NCBI RefSeq assembly: GCF_030687145.1
Contig: NZ_CP117460.1
Location: 5,704,001-5,768,000 of the forward strand
DNA from: Pseudomonas sp. FP1742
GTDB lineage: Bacteria > Pseudomonadota > Gammaproteobacteria > Pseudomonadales > Pseudomonadaceae
DNA length: 64,000 bases
Reading direction: 5' to 3'
Both the position numbers and the translations under genes were made by a program. Numbering within the stretch: the stretch's first letter is position 1; each line of letters opens with the position of its first letter. Shown here piece after piece: positions 57,905 to 64,000 of the stretch. Below the pieces are notes generated by a model. The model was not told the origin of the DNA. It searched no databases and saw only the letters and a list, made by a program, of their open reading frames with translations.

Positions 57905-57926
57905 CGGGACCTCGTACGAGGTCCCG
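57905..57926. other. Perfect 22-base palindrome between katB and ankB
   Basis: cgggacctcgtacgaggtcccg, a perfect palindrome that would fold into a tight hairpin in the katB-ankB message. No U-run follows. Confidence 0.65.
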
Positions 57927-57941
57927 CTTCAGGCAGATGGA

Positions 57942-59483
57942 TCAGTCGACCAGTTTGGCCGCCAGAGCCTTGACCCGAGTCAGATCCCCCTTGGCCACCT
58001 TGGTCACCCCGGTCCCGTATTCCGGGTCGGCTTTATAAAGGAAGGACAGGATGATGTGCTTGCTCTCATCATCGGTGGTGGCCAGCGAGCCGCCAAAGCT
58101 GTCGATCAGATCCTGACGCTCCTTCTGGTTGAACGAACGGTACAGATCGCCAGCCTGCTTGAAGTTCTGCTCACGTTGAATCTTCGCCTGCTGCGTGCTG
58201 CCCGCCAGGGTCGACTGGCTGTAACGCGCGGTTTGCGGCTCCTCGCGGGGCAGCAGACGGCTCGGCTGGTAATTCACGCCCGTGCTGCTGGCGCCGATGT
58301 TCATTGCACCATCCTGATTACCGTTGTTCACGGCGACTTTCGGTGCGTTGATCGGCAACTGCAGTGCGTTGGCTCCCAGGCGATACAGTTGGGTATCGGC
58401 ATACGAAAACACTCGCCCTTGTAATAAGCGATCTTCCGAAGGTTCGATGCCAGGAACCAAGTTGGCCGGAGCCATCGCCACCTGTTCGGTTTCCTGGAAT
58501 ACATTTGCCGGGTTACGGTTCAACACCATTTGTCCAACTTTTCGTTCAGGTATGCCGGGCCAGATCTTGGTCGCGTCCAATGGATCGAAATCAAACTTGG
58601 ACAAGTCTTGAGGATTTAGCACCTGAACGTACAAGTCCCACTTCGGGAAATCCCCCTTGTTAATATGGGCGACCAAGTCATTAGTCATATGACTGTAGTC
58701 TTTACCCTGAACACTGGTAACTTCCTCGGGATCGAGATTTTTTATCCCCTGCAAACTTTTCCAGTGAAACTTTACATAGTGAACATCGCCTTTGGCATTA
58801 ACCAACTTGTAGGCATGTACACCATTGCCGTCCATCTCCCGATAACTGGCCGGGGTGCCGGAGTTGGAATACAACTCGGTCAAGGTGCGTGTGGCTTCCG
58901 GAACATGAGAGAAGAAATCGAAACGACGGGAGTCATCGTCAAGATTGGTGCGTGGGTCCGGCTTGAACGCATGGACCATGTCCGGAAACTTGATGGCATC
59001 CCGGATGAAAAAGGTCGGGAAATTGTTGCCGACCAGGTCCCAGTTACCGTCTGCGGTATAGAACTTGGTGGCGAACCCCCGCGGGTCACGCAGGGTTTCC
59101 GGCGAATGGTTGCCATGGACCACCGCGGAGAAACGCACAAACACCGGCGTGCTCTGGCCACCGGCGAATACCTTGGCCTTGGTCAGGTCACTGAGATCGT
59201 CGGTCACGGTGAACGTGCCATGGGCGCCAGTACCACGGGCGTGCACCACACGTTCGGGAATGCGTTCACGGTCGAAACGCTGGAGTTTCTGAATCAGCTG
59301 TACGTCTTGCAACAGCACCGGCCCGGTCGCACCGGCGGTCTGCGAGTTCTGGTTGTCGCCGACGGCGGCACCGTTATCACGAGTCAAGGTCGCCGCGTTG
59401 ACGGAGAAGGACAGCAGGCTGGCGGTCAGAACGCCAAACGTACGACGGAGGGGAAAAGCCCCGAGGCCAAGGGGAGTTGTCAT
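57942..59483 (-). CDS. katB: Periplasmic catalase KatB
   Basis: Heme catalase (clade with signal peptide) that removes hydrogen peroxide. From ATG 59483 the 513-residue protein has a signal peptide ending LSFSVNA, the distal-heme motif RVVHARGTGAHGTF, the NFPTFFIRDAIKFPD segment with active Asn, and the proximal Tyr in GRVFSYADTQ. Length equals P. aeruginosa KatB. Followed by ankB. The upstream gap has two ATAG tetrads at OxyR spacing (59560, 59582). Confidence 0.95.
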   Translation of the reverse strand: MTTPLGLGAFPLRRTFGVLTASLLSFSVNAATLTRDNGAAVGDNQNSQTAGATGPVLLQDVQLIQKLQRFDRERIPERVVHARGTGAHGTFTVTDDLSDLTKAKVFAGGQSTPVFVRFSAVVHGNHSPETLRDPRGFATKFYTADGNWDLVGNNFPTFFIRDAIKFPDMVHAFKPDPRTNLDDDSRRFDFFSHVPEATRTLTELYSNSGTPASYREMDGNGVHAYKLVNAKGDVHYVKFHWKSLQGIKNLDPEEVTSVQGKDYSHMTNDLVAHINKGDFPKWDLYVQVLNPQDLSKFDFDPLDATKIWPGIPERKVGQMVLNRNPANVFQETEQVAMAPANLVPGIEPSEDRLLQGRVFSYADTQLYRLGANALQLPINAPKVAVNNGNQDGAMNIGASSTGVNYQPSRLLPREEPQTARYSQSTLAGSTQQAKIQREQNFKQAGDLYRSFNQKERQDLIDSFGGSLATTDDESKHIILSFLYKADPEYGTGVTKVAKGDLTRVKALAAKLVD

Positions 59484-59559
59484 GGAAGTTTCCTCTGATT
59501 TTATAAAGCGCATCCAGGTGCGCTCCACAGAGGCTAGTGACCCAAAGGCCAAAACATAA

Positions 59560-59585
59560 ATAGAAATCCCACACCGGGGCGATAG
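59560..59585. promoter_or_regulatory. Partial OxyR-type site upstream of katB
   Basis: ATAG at 59560 and ATAG at 59582 are 22 bases apart, the exact offset of two of the four tetrads in the OxyR motif ATAG-N7-CTAT-N7-ATAG-N7-CTAT. The CTAT tetrads are poorly matched. It lies about 77-100 bases before katB, a gene known to be OxyR-regulated in pseudomonads. Confidence 0.4.
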
Positions 59586-59767
59586 AGAAAAAGGTCTGGA
59601 AAGCCCGGTCTAGAGCGGGTACCGCGCGCGACTGGTGGCACATTGCAAACTAATTGCCGGAAAATGTGTCAATACGCCCGAGCATTGTAAGACGGTGTTA
59701 CGAGCGGGAGCCGTTTGGCTGATTTACACTGCGTTCACCAACCTCATCTGTAACAAGGAAATAACCT

Positions 59768-60181
59768 ATGGGCGTGATAAGTGAGTTCAAGGCCTTCGCG
59801 GTCAAAGGTAATGTGGTCGACATGGCGGTGGGTATTATCATCGGCGCTGCCTTCGGCAAAATCGTTACGTCATTTGTCGGCGACGTGGTGATGCCACCCA
59901 TCGGACTGCTGATCGGTGGGGTGGACTTCAGTGACCTGGCCATTACGCTCAAGGCTGCCAACGGTGATGTCCCGGCGGTGATGCTGGCCTACGGCAAGTT
60001 CATCCAGAGCATGATCGACTTCATCATTGTCGCCTTCGCGATCTTCATGGGCGTCAAGGCCATCAACCGCCTGAAGCGCGAAGAGGCCGTTGCGCCAACC
60101 CTGCCGCCGGTTCCGACCAGAGAAGAAGAGCTGCTGAGCGAGATCCGCGATCTGCTCAAGGCTCAGAACAATCAGCCCTGA
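59768..60181 (+). CDS. mscL: Large-conductance mechanosensitive channel MscL
   Basis: Homopentameric emergency-release channel against osmotic downshock. 137 residues with the MscL start [37 protein letters not shown] (first helix), second helix [21 protein letters not shown], and a charged cytoplasmic helix at the end. Divergent from katB; convergent with fpr through a shared terminator. Confidence 0.97.
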   Translation: MGVISEFKAFAVKGNVVDMAVGIIIGAAFGKIVTSFVGDVVMPPIGLLIGGVDFSDLAITLKAANGDVPAVMLAYGKFIQSMIDFIIVAFAIFMGVKAINRLKREEAVAPTLPPVPTREEELLSEIRDLLKAQNNQP

Positions 60182-60194
60182 TAGTTGATTACCC

Positions 60195-60222
60195 ACAAAC
60201 GGCGCCTTCGGGCGCCGTTTGT
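60195..60222. terminator. Bidirectional terminator between mscL and fpr
   Basis: acaaacggcgcc/ggcgccgtttgt with a stable ttcg tetraloop; it ends one base before the fpr stop codon. Confidence 0.88.
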
Positions 60223-60999
60223 TTACCAGTAGTTTTCCACTGCCACTTGGCCAGGTCGACGACTGAGGCTCAAGTGCATGTCCCGCTGTTTGAGCAGCTT
60301 GCGCGTATCATCGATCATCTGTGGGTTACCGCAGAGCATCACCCGCGAATGCTCGGCCGTCAGCGCTACACCAGCGCTCCGTTCCAGTTCGCCACTTTCT
60401 ATGAGCCTCGTGATCCGCCCATTCAAACTCCCCGGATGCTGCTCGCGGGTAATGGTGGAGATGAATTGCAGTTTGTGCGCGTATTCGGCCAGATAGTCCC
60501 GTTGCGCCAGCCCCGCAATCAACGCCTGGTACGCCAGCTCCCGCGCTTCGCGCACGCTATAGACCAGAATGATTCGTTCGAATTTTTCCCAGACTTCAAA
60601 GTCCTGAAGGATCGACAGAAACGGAGCCACGCCCGTGCCTGTGGATAACAACCAGAGGTCGCGGCCATCGACGAAGCGATCCAGCGTCAGATAGCCAAAG
60701 GCCTGCCGGTCGACCAGCAGTGTATCGCCCACTTCCAGCTGACTCAGCTCACTGGTGAACTCCCCTCCAGGCACAACAATGGAGAAGAATTCAAGGAACT
60801 CGTCATAGGGCGACGAGACCATGGAATAAGCCCGCCATACCGTGCTGCCGTCTGCCTTGGTGACACCCAGCCGGGCGAACTGCCCCGCTCGGAAACGAAA
60901 ACCCGCATCCCTGGTGGTGCGCAGGGTGAACAGGTTTGGAGTCAAAGACTGGACCTCAAGCAAGGTCTGACGAGTGAATTTTTCAACACTGGCAGTCAT
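60223..60999 (-). CDS. fpr: Ferredoxin/flavodoxin-NADP+ reductase Fpr
   Basis: FAD enzyme exchanging electrons between NADPH and ferredoxin or flavodoxin, linked to iron-sulfur repair and oxidative stress. 258 residues: FAD motif RAYSMVSSPYDE, NADP motif STGTGVAPFLSIL, and the C-terminus ending VAVENYW with the terminal aromatic of bacterial Fpr. Single gene on the minus strand. Confidence 0.96.
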   Translation of the reverse strand: MTASVEKFTRQTLLEVQSLTPNLFTLRTTRDAGFRFRAGQFARLGVTKADGSTVWRAYSMVSSPYDEFLEFFSIVVPGGEFTSELSQLEVGDTLLVDRQAFGYLTLDRFVDGRDLWLLSTGTGVAPFLSILQDFEVWEKFERIILVYSVREARELAYQALIAGLAQRDYLAEYAHKLQFISTITREQHPGSLNGRITRLIESGELERSAGVALTAEHSRVMLCGNPQMIDDTRKLLKQRDMHLSLSRRPGQVAVENYW

Positions 61000-61289
61000 G
61001 GGCCGCTCCGATCAACAGATGACACCAGTGTCCCCCAAAGCAGACGGCCTAAACACCGATGGTTTGTAGTGTTATTCGGGCAGAGACTTGGGCAGTGCAA
61101 TAAAGAACTAATACCTGAATGTTGATTTTGTATAACCCTAAAACAACGCTAAGAACCAGTTATGCAGATACGGTTTTTTTCAAGAGCAAAAAAGTTCAGC
61201 ATGTTTGTAAGAACTCTCCTACACTCTGGGACGTGCCGGATTTTGGATCCAATCAGCACCCTCATGAAAGCCCCTCACGGAGTCATCCC

Positions 61290-61997
61290 ATGAAAGTGTG
61301 GAAGGAGTCACAGTTAACGCAACTTTCTTATGCTCGGAAAATCGACACTGCCTACGAGTTATCTCTCAATTTCGTTAAAAACCTGGGCTTTAATTTCTGT
61401 GCATTTTCAATAACTTCCCAAGCGAGAGGAGTACACAGTCGTCCAATCAATCTGAATAACTACCCCGCCGAATGGAACATGAAATATGAACAAGAGCATT
61501 TCAATGAAGTCGACCCGATACTAGCCCATTGCAATCAATCTGAATTGCCAATTCTTTGGAGGAAAGAGGTCTACTCAAAGGCACCGACGCTGTGGGAAGC
61601 ACAAAAAAATCTGGGTTTACAGTATGGCTGGTCTCAATCCGTTCATGATCGGAACGGGCTTTGCAGCATGCTGAGCCTGGCCAGAAGCCACTGCCCGATT
61701 ACTACAGAGGATCTGTATAAAAACCTGGGTTACGCCATGTTCATCAGCCGTCACCTGCACGAGCTTGTCGCAAAAGATCTGCCTGCATGTGCGCGGAAAC
61801 CGAACACGCATCTGTCATGCCGAGAAATCGAGGTGCTGAAATATTCAGCCGATGGCAAAACAGCCGACGAGATCGCGATCATCCTCAGCCTGAGTACAAG
61901 CACGGTACAGTTCCATATCCGGGGTGCCATCCGCAAACTCGGCGTCAACAACAAAATTGCCGCCGTGATCAGGGCAGCGAGAGAGGGCGTCATCTGA
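61290..61997 (+). CDS. ppoR: LuxR-type AHL-binding regulator, solo (PpoR-like)
   Basis: 235 residues with an autoinducer-binding domain (about 15-160) and a LuxR helix-turn-helix (175-235). The AHL-pocket residues of TraR are conserved: Trp62, Tyr66, Asp75-Pro76, Trp90 and Gly113; the HTH has Glu179, Leu183 and Gly189. ATG 61290 follows CACGGAG; the longer ORF from 61119 is unlikely. No luxI gene lies within the window, so it is a LuxR solo. Place between fpr and rlmG matches PpoR of P. putida. Base composition is AT-richer than its neighbours. The symbol is by position and length. Confidence 0.85.
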   Translation: MKVWKESQLTQLSYARKIDTAYELSLNFVKNLGFNFCAFSITSQARGVHSRPINLNNYPAEWNMKYEQEHFNEVDPILAHCNQSELPILWRKEVYSKAPTLWEAQKNLGLQYGWSQSVHDRNGLCSMLSLARSHCPITTEDLYKNLGYAMFISRHLHELVAKDLPACARKPNTHLSCREIEVLKYSADGKTADEIAIILSLSTSTVQFHIRGAIRKLGVNNKIAAVIRAAREGVI

Positions 61998-62181
61998 AAC
62001 CGTTCGAATCAGGTAATCCCTGCAAGTAATCCAGAGCAAAAAAACGTACCATCTGCGCTCCATCCCGAGTGATGTCGTGTGAAGCGTCCACGACGCAGTC
62101 CGCTCGGATGGCTCCGCCCGCTACAACGTCCGGCGGCCACTCGTTGATTATCTCCGCTGACTACCCAGAGCCCTCCGCCTC

Positions 62182-63306
62182 ATGCCTCTGCTCGAAACTC
62201 CCTTCGCCCAACTCGACCTGATCCGCCAGCCAGAACAGCAGAACGAACCGCTGCAAGCATTTGATGCCGCGGACGAATACCTGCTCAACCATCTGGCCGG
62301 ACAACAACCGGCTGCGGATACCCGCGTGCTGGTGCTCAACGACAGCTTCGGCGCGCTGGCCGCCAGCCTGGTGGGCAAGGTCCGGGTGACCAGCAGCGGC
62401 GATTCGTTTCTGGCCTTTCAGGGGTTGGAAAAAAACCTGATACGCAACGGCCAGGCGTTTGATGCAGTGCCGAGGGTGCCTGCCAGCGAAGCCGTCGTCG
62501 GGCCGTTCGACCGGGTATTGATCCGGGTACCGAAAACCCTGGCCTTGCTGGAAGAACAACTGATCCGGCTACAGGGTCAACTGGCTCCCGACGCTCAGGT
62601 GATCGCTGGCGCGATGGTGAAACATCTGCCACGCGCCGCGGGCGATCTGCTCGAGCGCTACATCGGCCCGGTGCAAGCCTCGCTGGCCGTGAAGAAGGCT
62701 CGGCTGCTGATCGCTATACCTGAAGCCAAAGCACCCGCTGTCTCTCCCTACCCGACCCGCTATCGACTCGACGAACCTGCCATCGAGTTGCTCAATCATG
62801 CCAATGTGTTCTGCCGCGAAGGGCTGGATATCGGCACGCGGGCCTTTCTGCCGCACTTGCCGAAAAACCTCGGTGCAGCGCGGGTCGCCGATCTGGGGTG
62901 TGGCAATGGCGTGTTGGCGATCGCCAGTGCCCTGCAGAACCCTGAGGCCCACTACACGCTAGTGGACGAATCGTTCATGGCCGTGCAATCGGCTACGGAA
63001 AACTGGCGCGCGGCGCTGGGTGATCGTGACGTGATCGTGCGCGCCGGCGATGGGCTGGCAGGGCAAGAACCCCAATCCCTGGACGTGGTGCTGTGCAATC
63101 CGCCGTTTCACCAACAGCAAGTGGTCGGCGATTTCCTGGCCTGGCGGATGTTTCAACAGGCGCGCGAAGCGCTGGTGGTGGGCGGTGCGCTGTACATCGT
63201 CGGCAACCGTCATCTGGGTTATCACAGCAAGCTTGCACGGTTGTTCCGCGGCGTCGAGCAAGTAGCCGCCACCCCCAAATTCGTCATTCTCAAAGCACGT
63301 AAATAG
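62182..63306 (+). CDS. rlmG: 23S rRNA (guanine(1835)-N2)-methyltransferase RlmG
   Basis: SAM-dependent methyltransferase acting on G1835 of 23S rRNA. 374 residues with an N-terminal pseudo-methyltransferase domain (PLQAFDAADEYLL; VLNDSFGALAASL) and a catalytic domain with SAM motif VADLGCGNGVLAIASAL near residue 238 and active site NPPFHQQQ near 308. Close to E. coli RlmG in the end segment YIVGNRHLGYHSKL. The related RsmC has a different N-terminal half. Confidence 0.94.
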   Translation: MPLLETPFAQLDLIRQPEQQNEPLQAFDAADEYLLNHLAGQQPAADTRVLVLNDSFGALAASLVGKVRVTSSGDSFLAFQGLEKNLIRNGQAFDAVPRVPASEAVVGPFDRVLIRVPKTLALLEEQLIRLQGQLAPDAQVIAGAMVKHLPRAAGDLLERYIGPVQASLAVKKARLLIAIPEAKAPAVSPYPTRYRLDEPAIELLNHANVFCREGLDIGTRAFLPHLPKNLGAARVADLGCGNGVLAIASALQNPEAHYTLVDESFMAVQSATENWRAALGDRDVIVRAGDGLAGQEPQSLDVVLCNPPFHQQQVVGDFLAWRMFQQAREALVVGGALYIVGNRHLGYHSKLARLFRGVEQVAATPKFVILKARK

Positions 63307-63311
63307 AGAGC

Positions 63312-63340
63312 GAAAAAAAACCCTCCATCGGAGGGTTATA
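63312..63340 (-). terminator. Terminator of the cydB/DUF2474 operon
   Basis: aaccctcc/ggagggtt stem; on the minus strand it is followed by eight U. It sits 33 bases past the DUF2474 stop and converges on rlmG, whose transcripts would see a weaker ATAAA tail. Confidence 0.88.
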
Positions 63341-63372
63341 AATCCGTGCCGCAAGGCAACGGGATGGGAATT

Positions 63373-63543
63373 TCAGTGGGTGCTCAAACCGGCGGCATTC
63401 ATGAACATGCGCATCAGCGTGGCCACGATGAACAGTGCCCCAACGCTGCCGGCCCAGATCAACGCCAGCCAGCCGAGTCGCTGCCAGAGCGGCTTTTTCT
63501 CGGCTGCTTCGATTTCCTGCAAATCAGGTTTGCCAGTCATCAT
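63373..63543 (-). CDS. DUF2474 family small membrane protein (cytochrome bd/CIO accessory)
   Basis: A 56-residue protein with start MMTGKPDLQEIEAAEKKPLW, a single transmembrane helix (WLALIWAGSVGALFIVATLM) and C-terminus FMNAAGLSTH. That pattern (LWQRLGWLxLIWAGSV...) is the DUF2474 family, found downstream of cyanide-insensitive oxidase genes, perhaps as a CydX-like subunit. AGGAGG lies five bases before the first ATG, or eight before the second (63540). It follows cydB by 16 bases. Confidence 0.88.
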   Translation of the reverse strand: MMTGKPDLQEIEAAEKKPLWQRLGWLALIWAGSVGALFIVATLMRMFMNAAGLSTH

Positions 63544-63559
63544 CGGGTCCTCCTATGGG

Positions 63560-64000
63560 CTAGTGGTAACCATCTTCGTGGGTGACCTTGCCGCGGAACA
63601 CGTAGTAGCTCCAGAAGGTGTAACCCAGGATAAACGGGATGATGAACAGCGTGCCCACCAGCATGAAGCCCTGGCTTTGCGGCGGTGCGGCAGCGTCCCA
63701 GATCGAGATCGACGGCGGCACGATGTTCGGCCACAGGCTGATACCCAGGCCGCTATAGCCGAGGAAGATCAGCACCAGGGTCAGCAGGAATGGCGTGTAG
63801 TGCGCATTGCGGGCCACCGCGCGAATCAGACCGTACAGGGTCACCAGCACTAGAATCGGCACCGGCAGGAACCAGAACAGGTTCGGCAGGGTGAACCAGC
63901 GTGCGGCGATCTCGGCGTGGGCCAACGGCGTCCAGATGCTGACGATGCCAATCACCGCCAGCAACACGAAGGCCAATGGTCGCGCCAGATCATGCATCTG
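63560..64000 (-). CDS. cydB: Cytochrome bd-type/cyanide-insensitive ubiquinol oxidase subunit II, 3' part
   Basis: The window ends inside this gene; the last about 145 codons are seen. They show the C-terminal CydB/CioB helices (FVLLAVIGIVSIWTP; FLPVPILVLVTLYGLIRAV; PFLLTLVLIFLGYSGLGISLWPNIVPP; GFMLVGTLFIIPFILGYTFWSYYVF). Subunit II of a quinol oxidase that reduces oxygen without proton pumping. The accompanying DUF2474 gene suggests the cio (cyanide-insensitive) type. Confidence 0.93.
   Translation of the reverse strand, partial: QMHDLARPLAFVLLAVIGIVSIWTPLAHAEIAARWFTLPNLFWFLPVPILVLVTLYGLIRAVARNAHYTPFLLTLVLIFLGYSGLGISLWPNIVPPSISIWDAAAPPQSQGFMLVGTLFIIPFILGYTFWSYYVFRGKVTHEDGYH

Noticed and set aside
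61000..61289. lux-box or other dyad upstream of the LuxR-type gene
   Set aside because: No 18-20 base palindrome with the CTG/CAG pattern could be found in this AT-rich gap.

Overview
The window is a contiguous chromosomal segment of a GC-rich gammaproteobacterium, almost certainly a Pseudomonas of the P. fluorescens/P. putida lineage. Gene content and order run broadly parallel to the clpB-pilSR-fimU/pilE-ileS-rpsT-obg-ispB-fklB-...-morA-glyA-...-radA-katB-mscL-fpr block known from P. aeruginosa and P. putida. Intergenic gaps carry the short GTGGGAGCGGGCTTG-type REP/REPIN palindromes typical of fluorescent pseudomonads. I see no phage, IS element, integrase, CRISPR array, rRNA or tRNA, so this is mostly core genome.

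Layout. 0.1-5.7 kb: clpB with a sigma-32-type promoter, the pgeF-rluD pair and divergent bamD. 5.8-9 kb: a translationally coupled zinc-ribbon gene, pilS and pilR (type IV pilus control). 9-16.5 kb: thiO, then the minor-pilin operon fimU-pilV-pilW-pilX-pilY1-pilE on the minus strand, with a divergent, unusual pseudopilin. 16.5-24 kb: minus-strand murJ and ribF-ileS-lspA-fkpB-ispH. 24.2-28.5 kb: rpsT, creA, proB and the rplU-rpmA-obgE operon. 28.7-34.7 kb: ispB, phnA/yjdM, a small gene with a Fur-like operator, fklB, small Pseudomonas proteins, yqhA and a large lipoprotein of unknown function. 35-41.2 kb: a Lon-type protease, a DUF3015 protein, a DUF4105 protein that appears to join a papain-like periplasmic domain to a beta-barrel, a small lipoprotein and a truncated GreB-like factor. 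41.4-48.7 kb: ettA, morA and glyA. 48.9-51.7 kb: a DctA-like symporter with two GntR-family regulators and two matching operator-like sites upstream. 51.8-55.2 kb: a yjiA-yjiX-cstA/btsT unit. 55.4-61 kb: pilZ protein, radA, katB-ankB, mscL, fpr. 61.3-64 kb: a LuxR solo (PpoR-like), rlmG, and the 3' end of a cyanide-insensitive oxidase operon (cydB/cioB plus a small DUF2474 gene).

How the genes work together. Type IV pilus assembly and its two-component control, c-di-GMP signalling (MorA, a PilZ protein), ribosome and translation genes (rpsT, rplU, rpmA, obgE, rluD, ettA, ileS, rlmG), envelope biogenesis (bamD, murJ, lspA, ispH, ispB) and stress defence (clpB, Lon-like, katB-ankB, mscL, radA) dominate. 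The least explained parts are the envelope cluster at 32.5-41.2 kb, the divergent pseudopilin at 15.9 kb, the paired operators controlling the 48.9 kb transporter, and the LuxR solo. Promoter, operator and domain calls were made by eye, without database searches.
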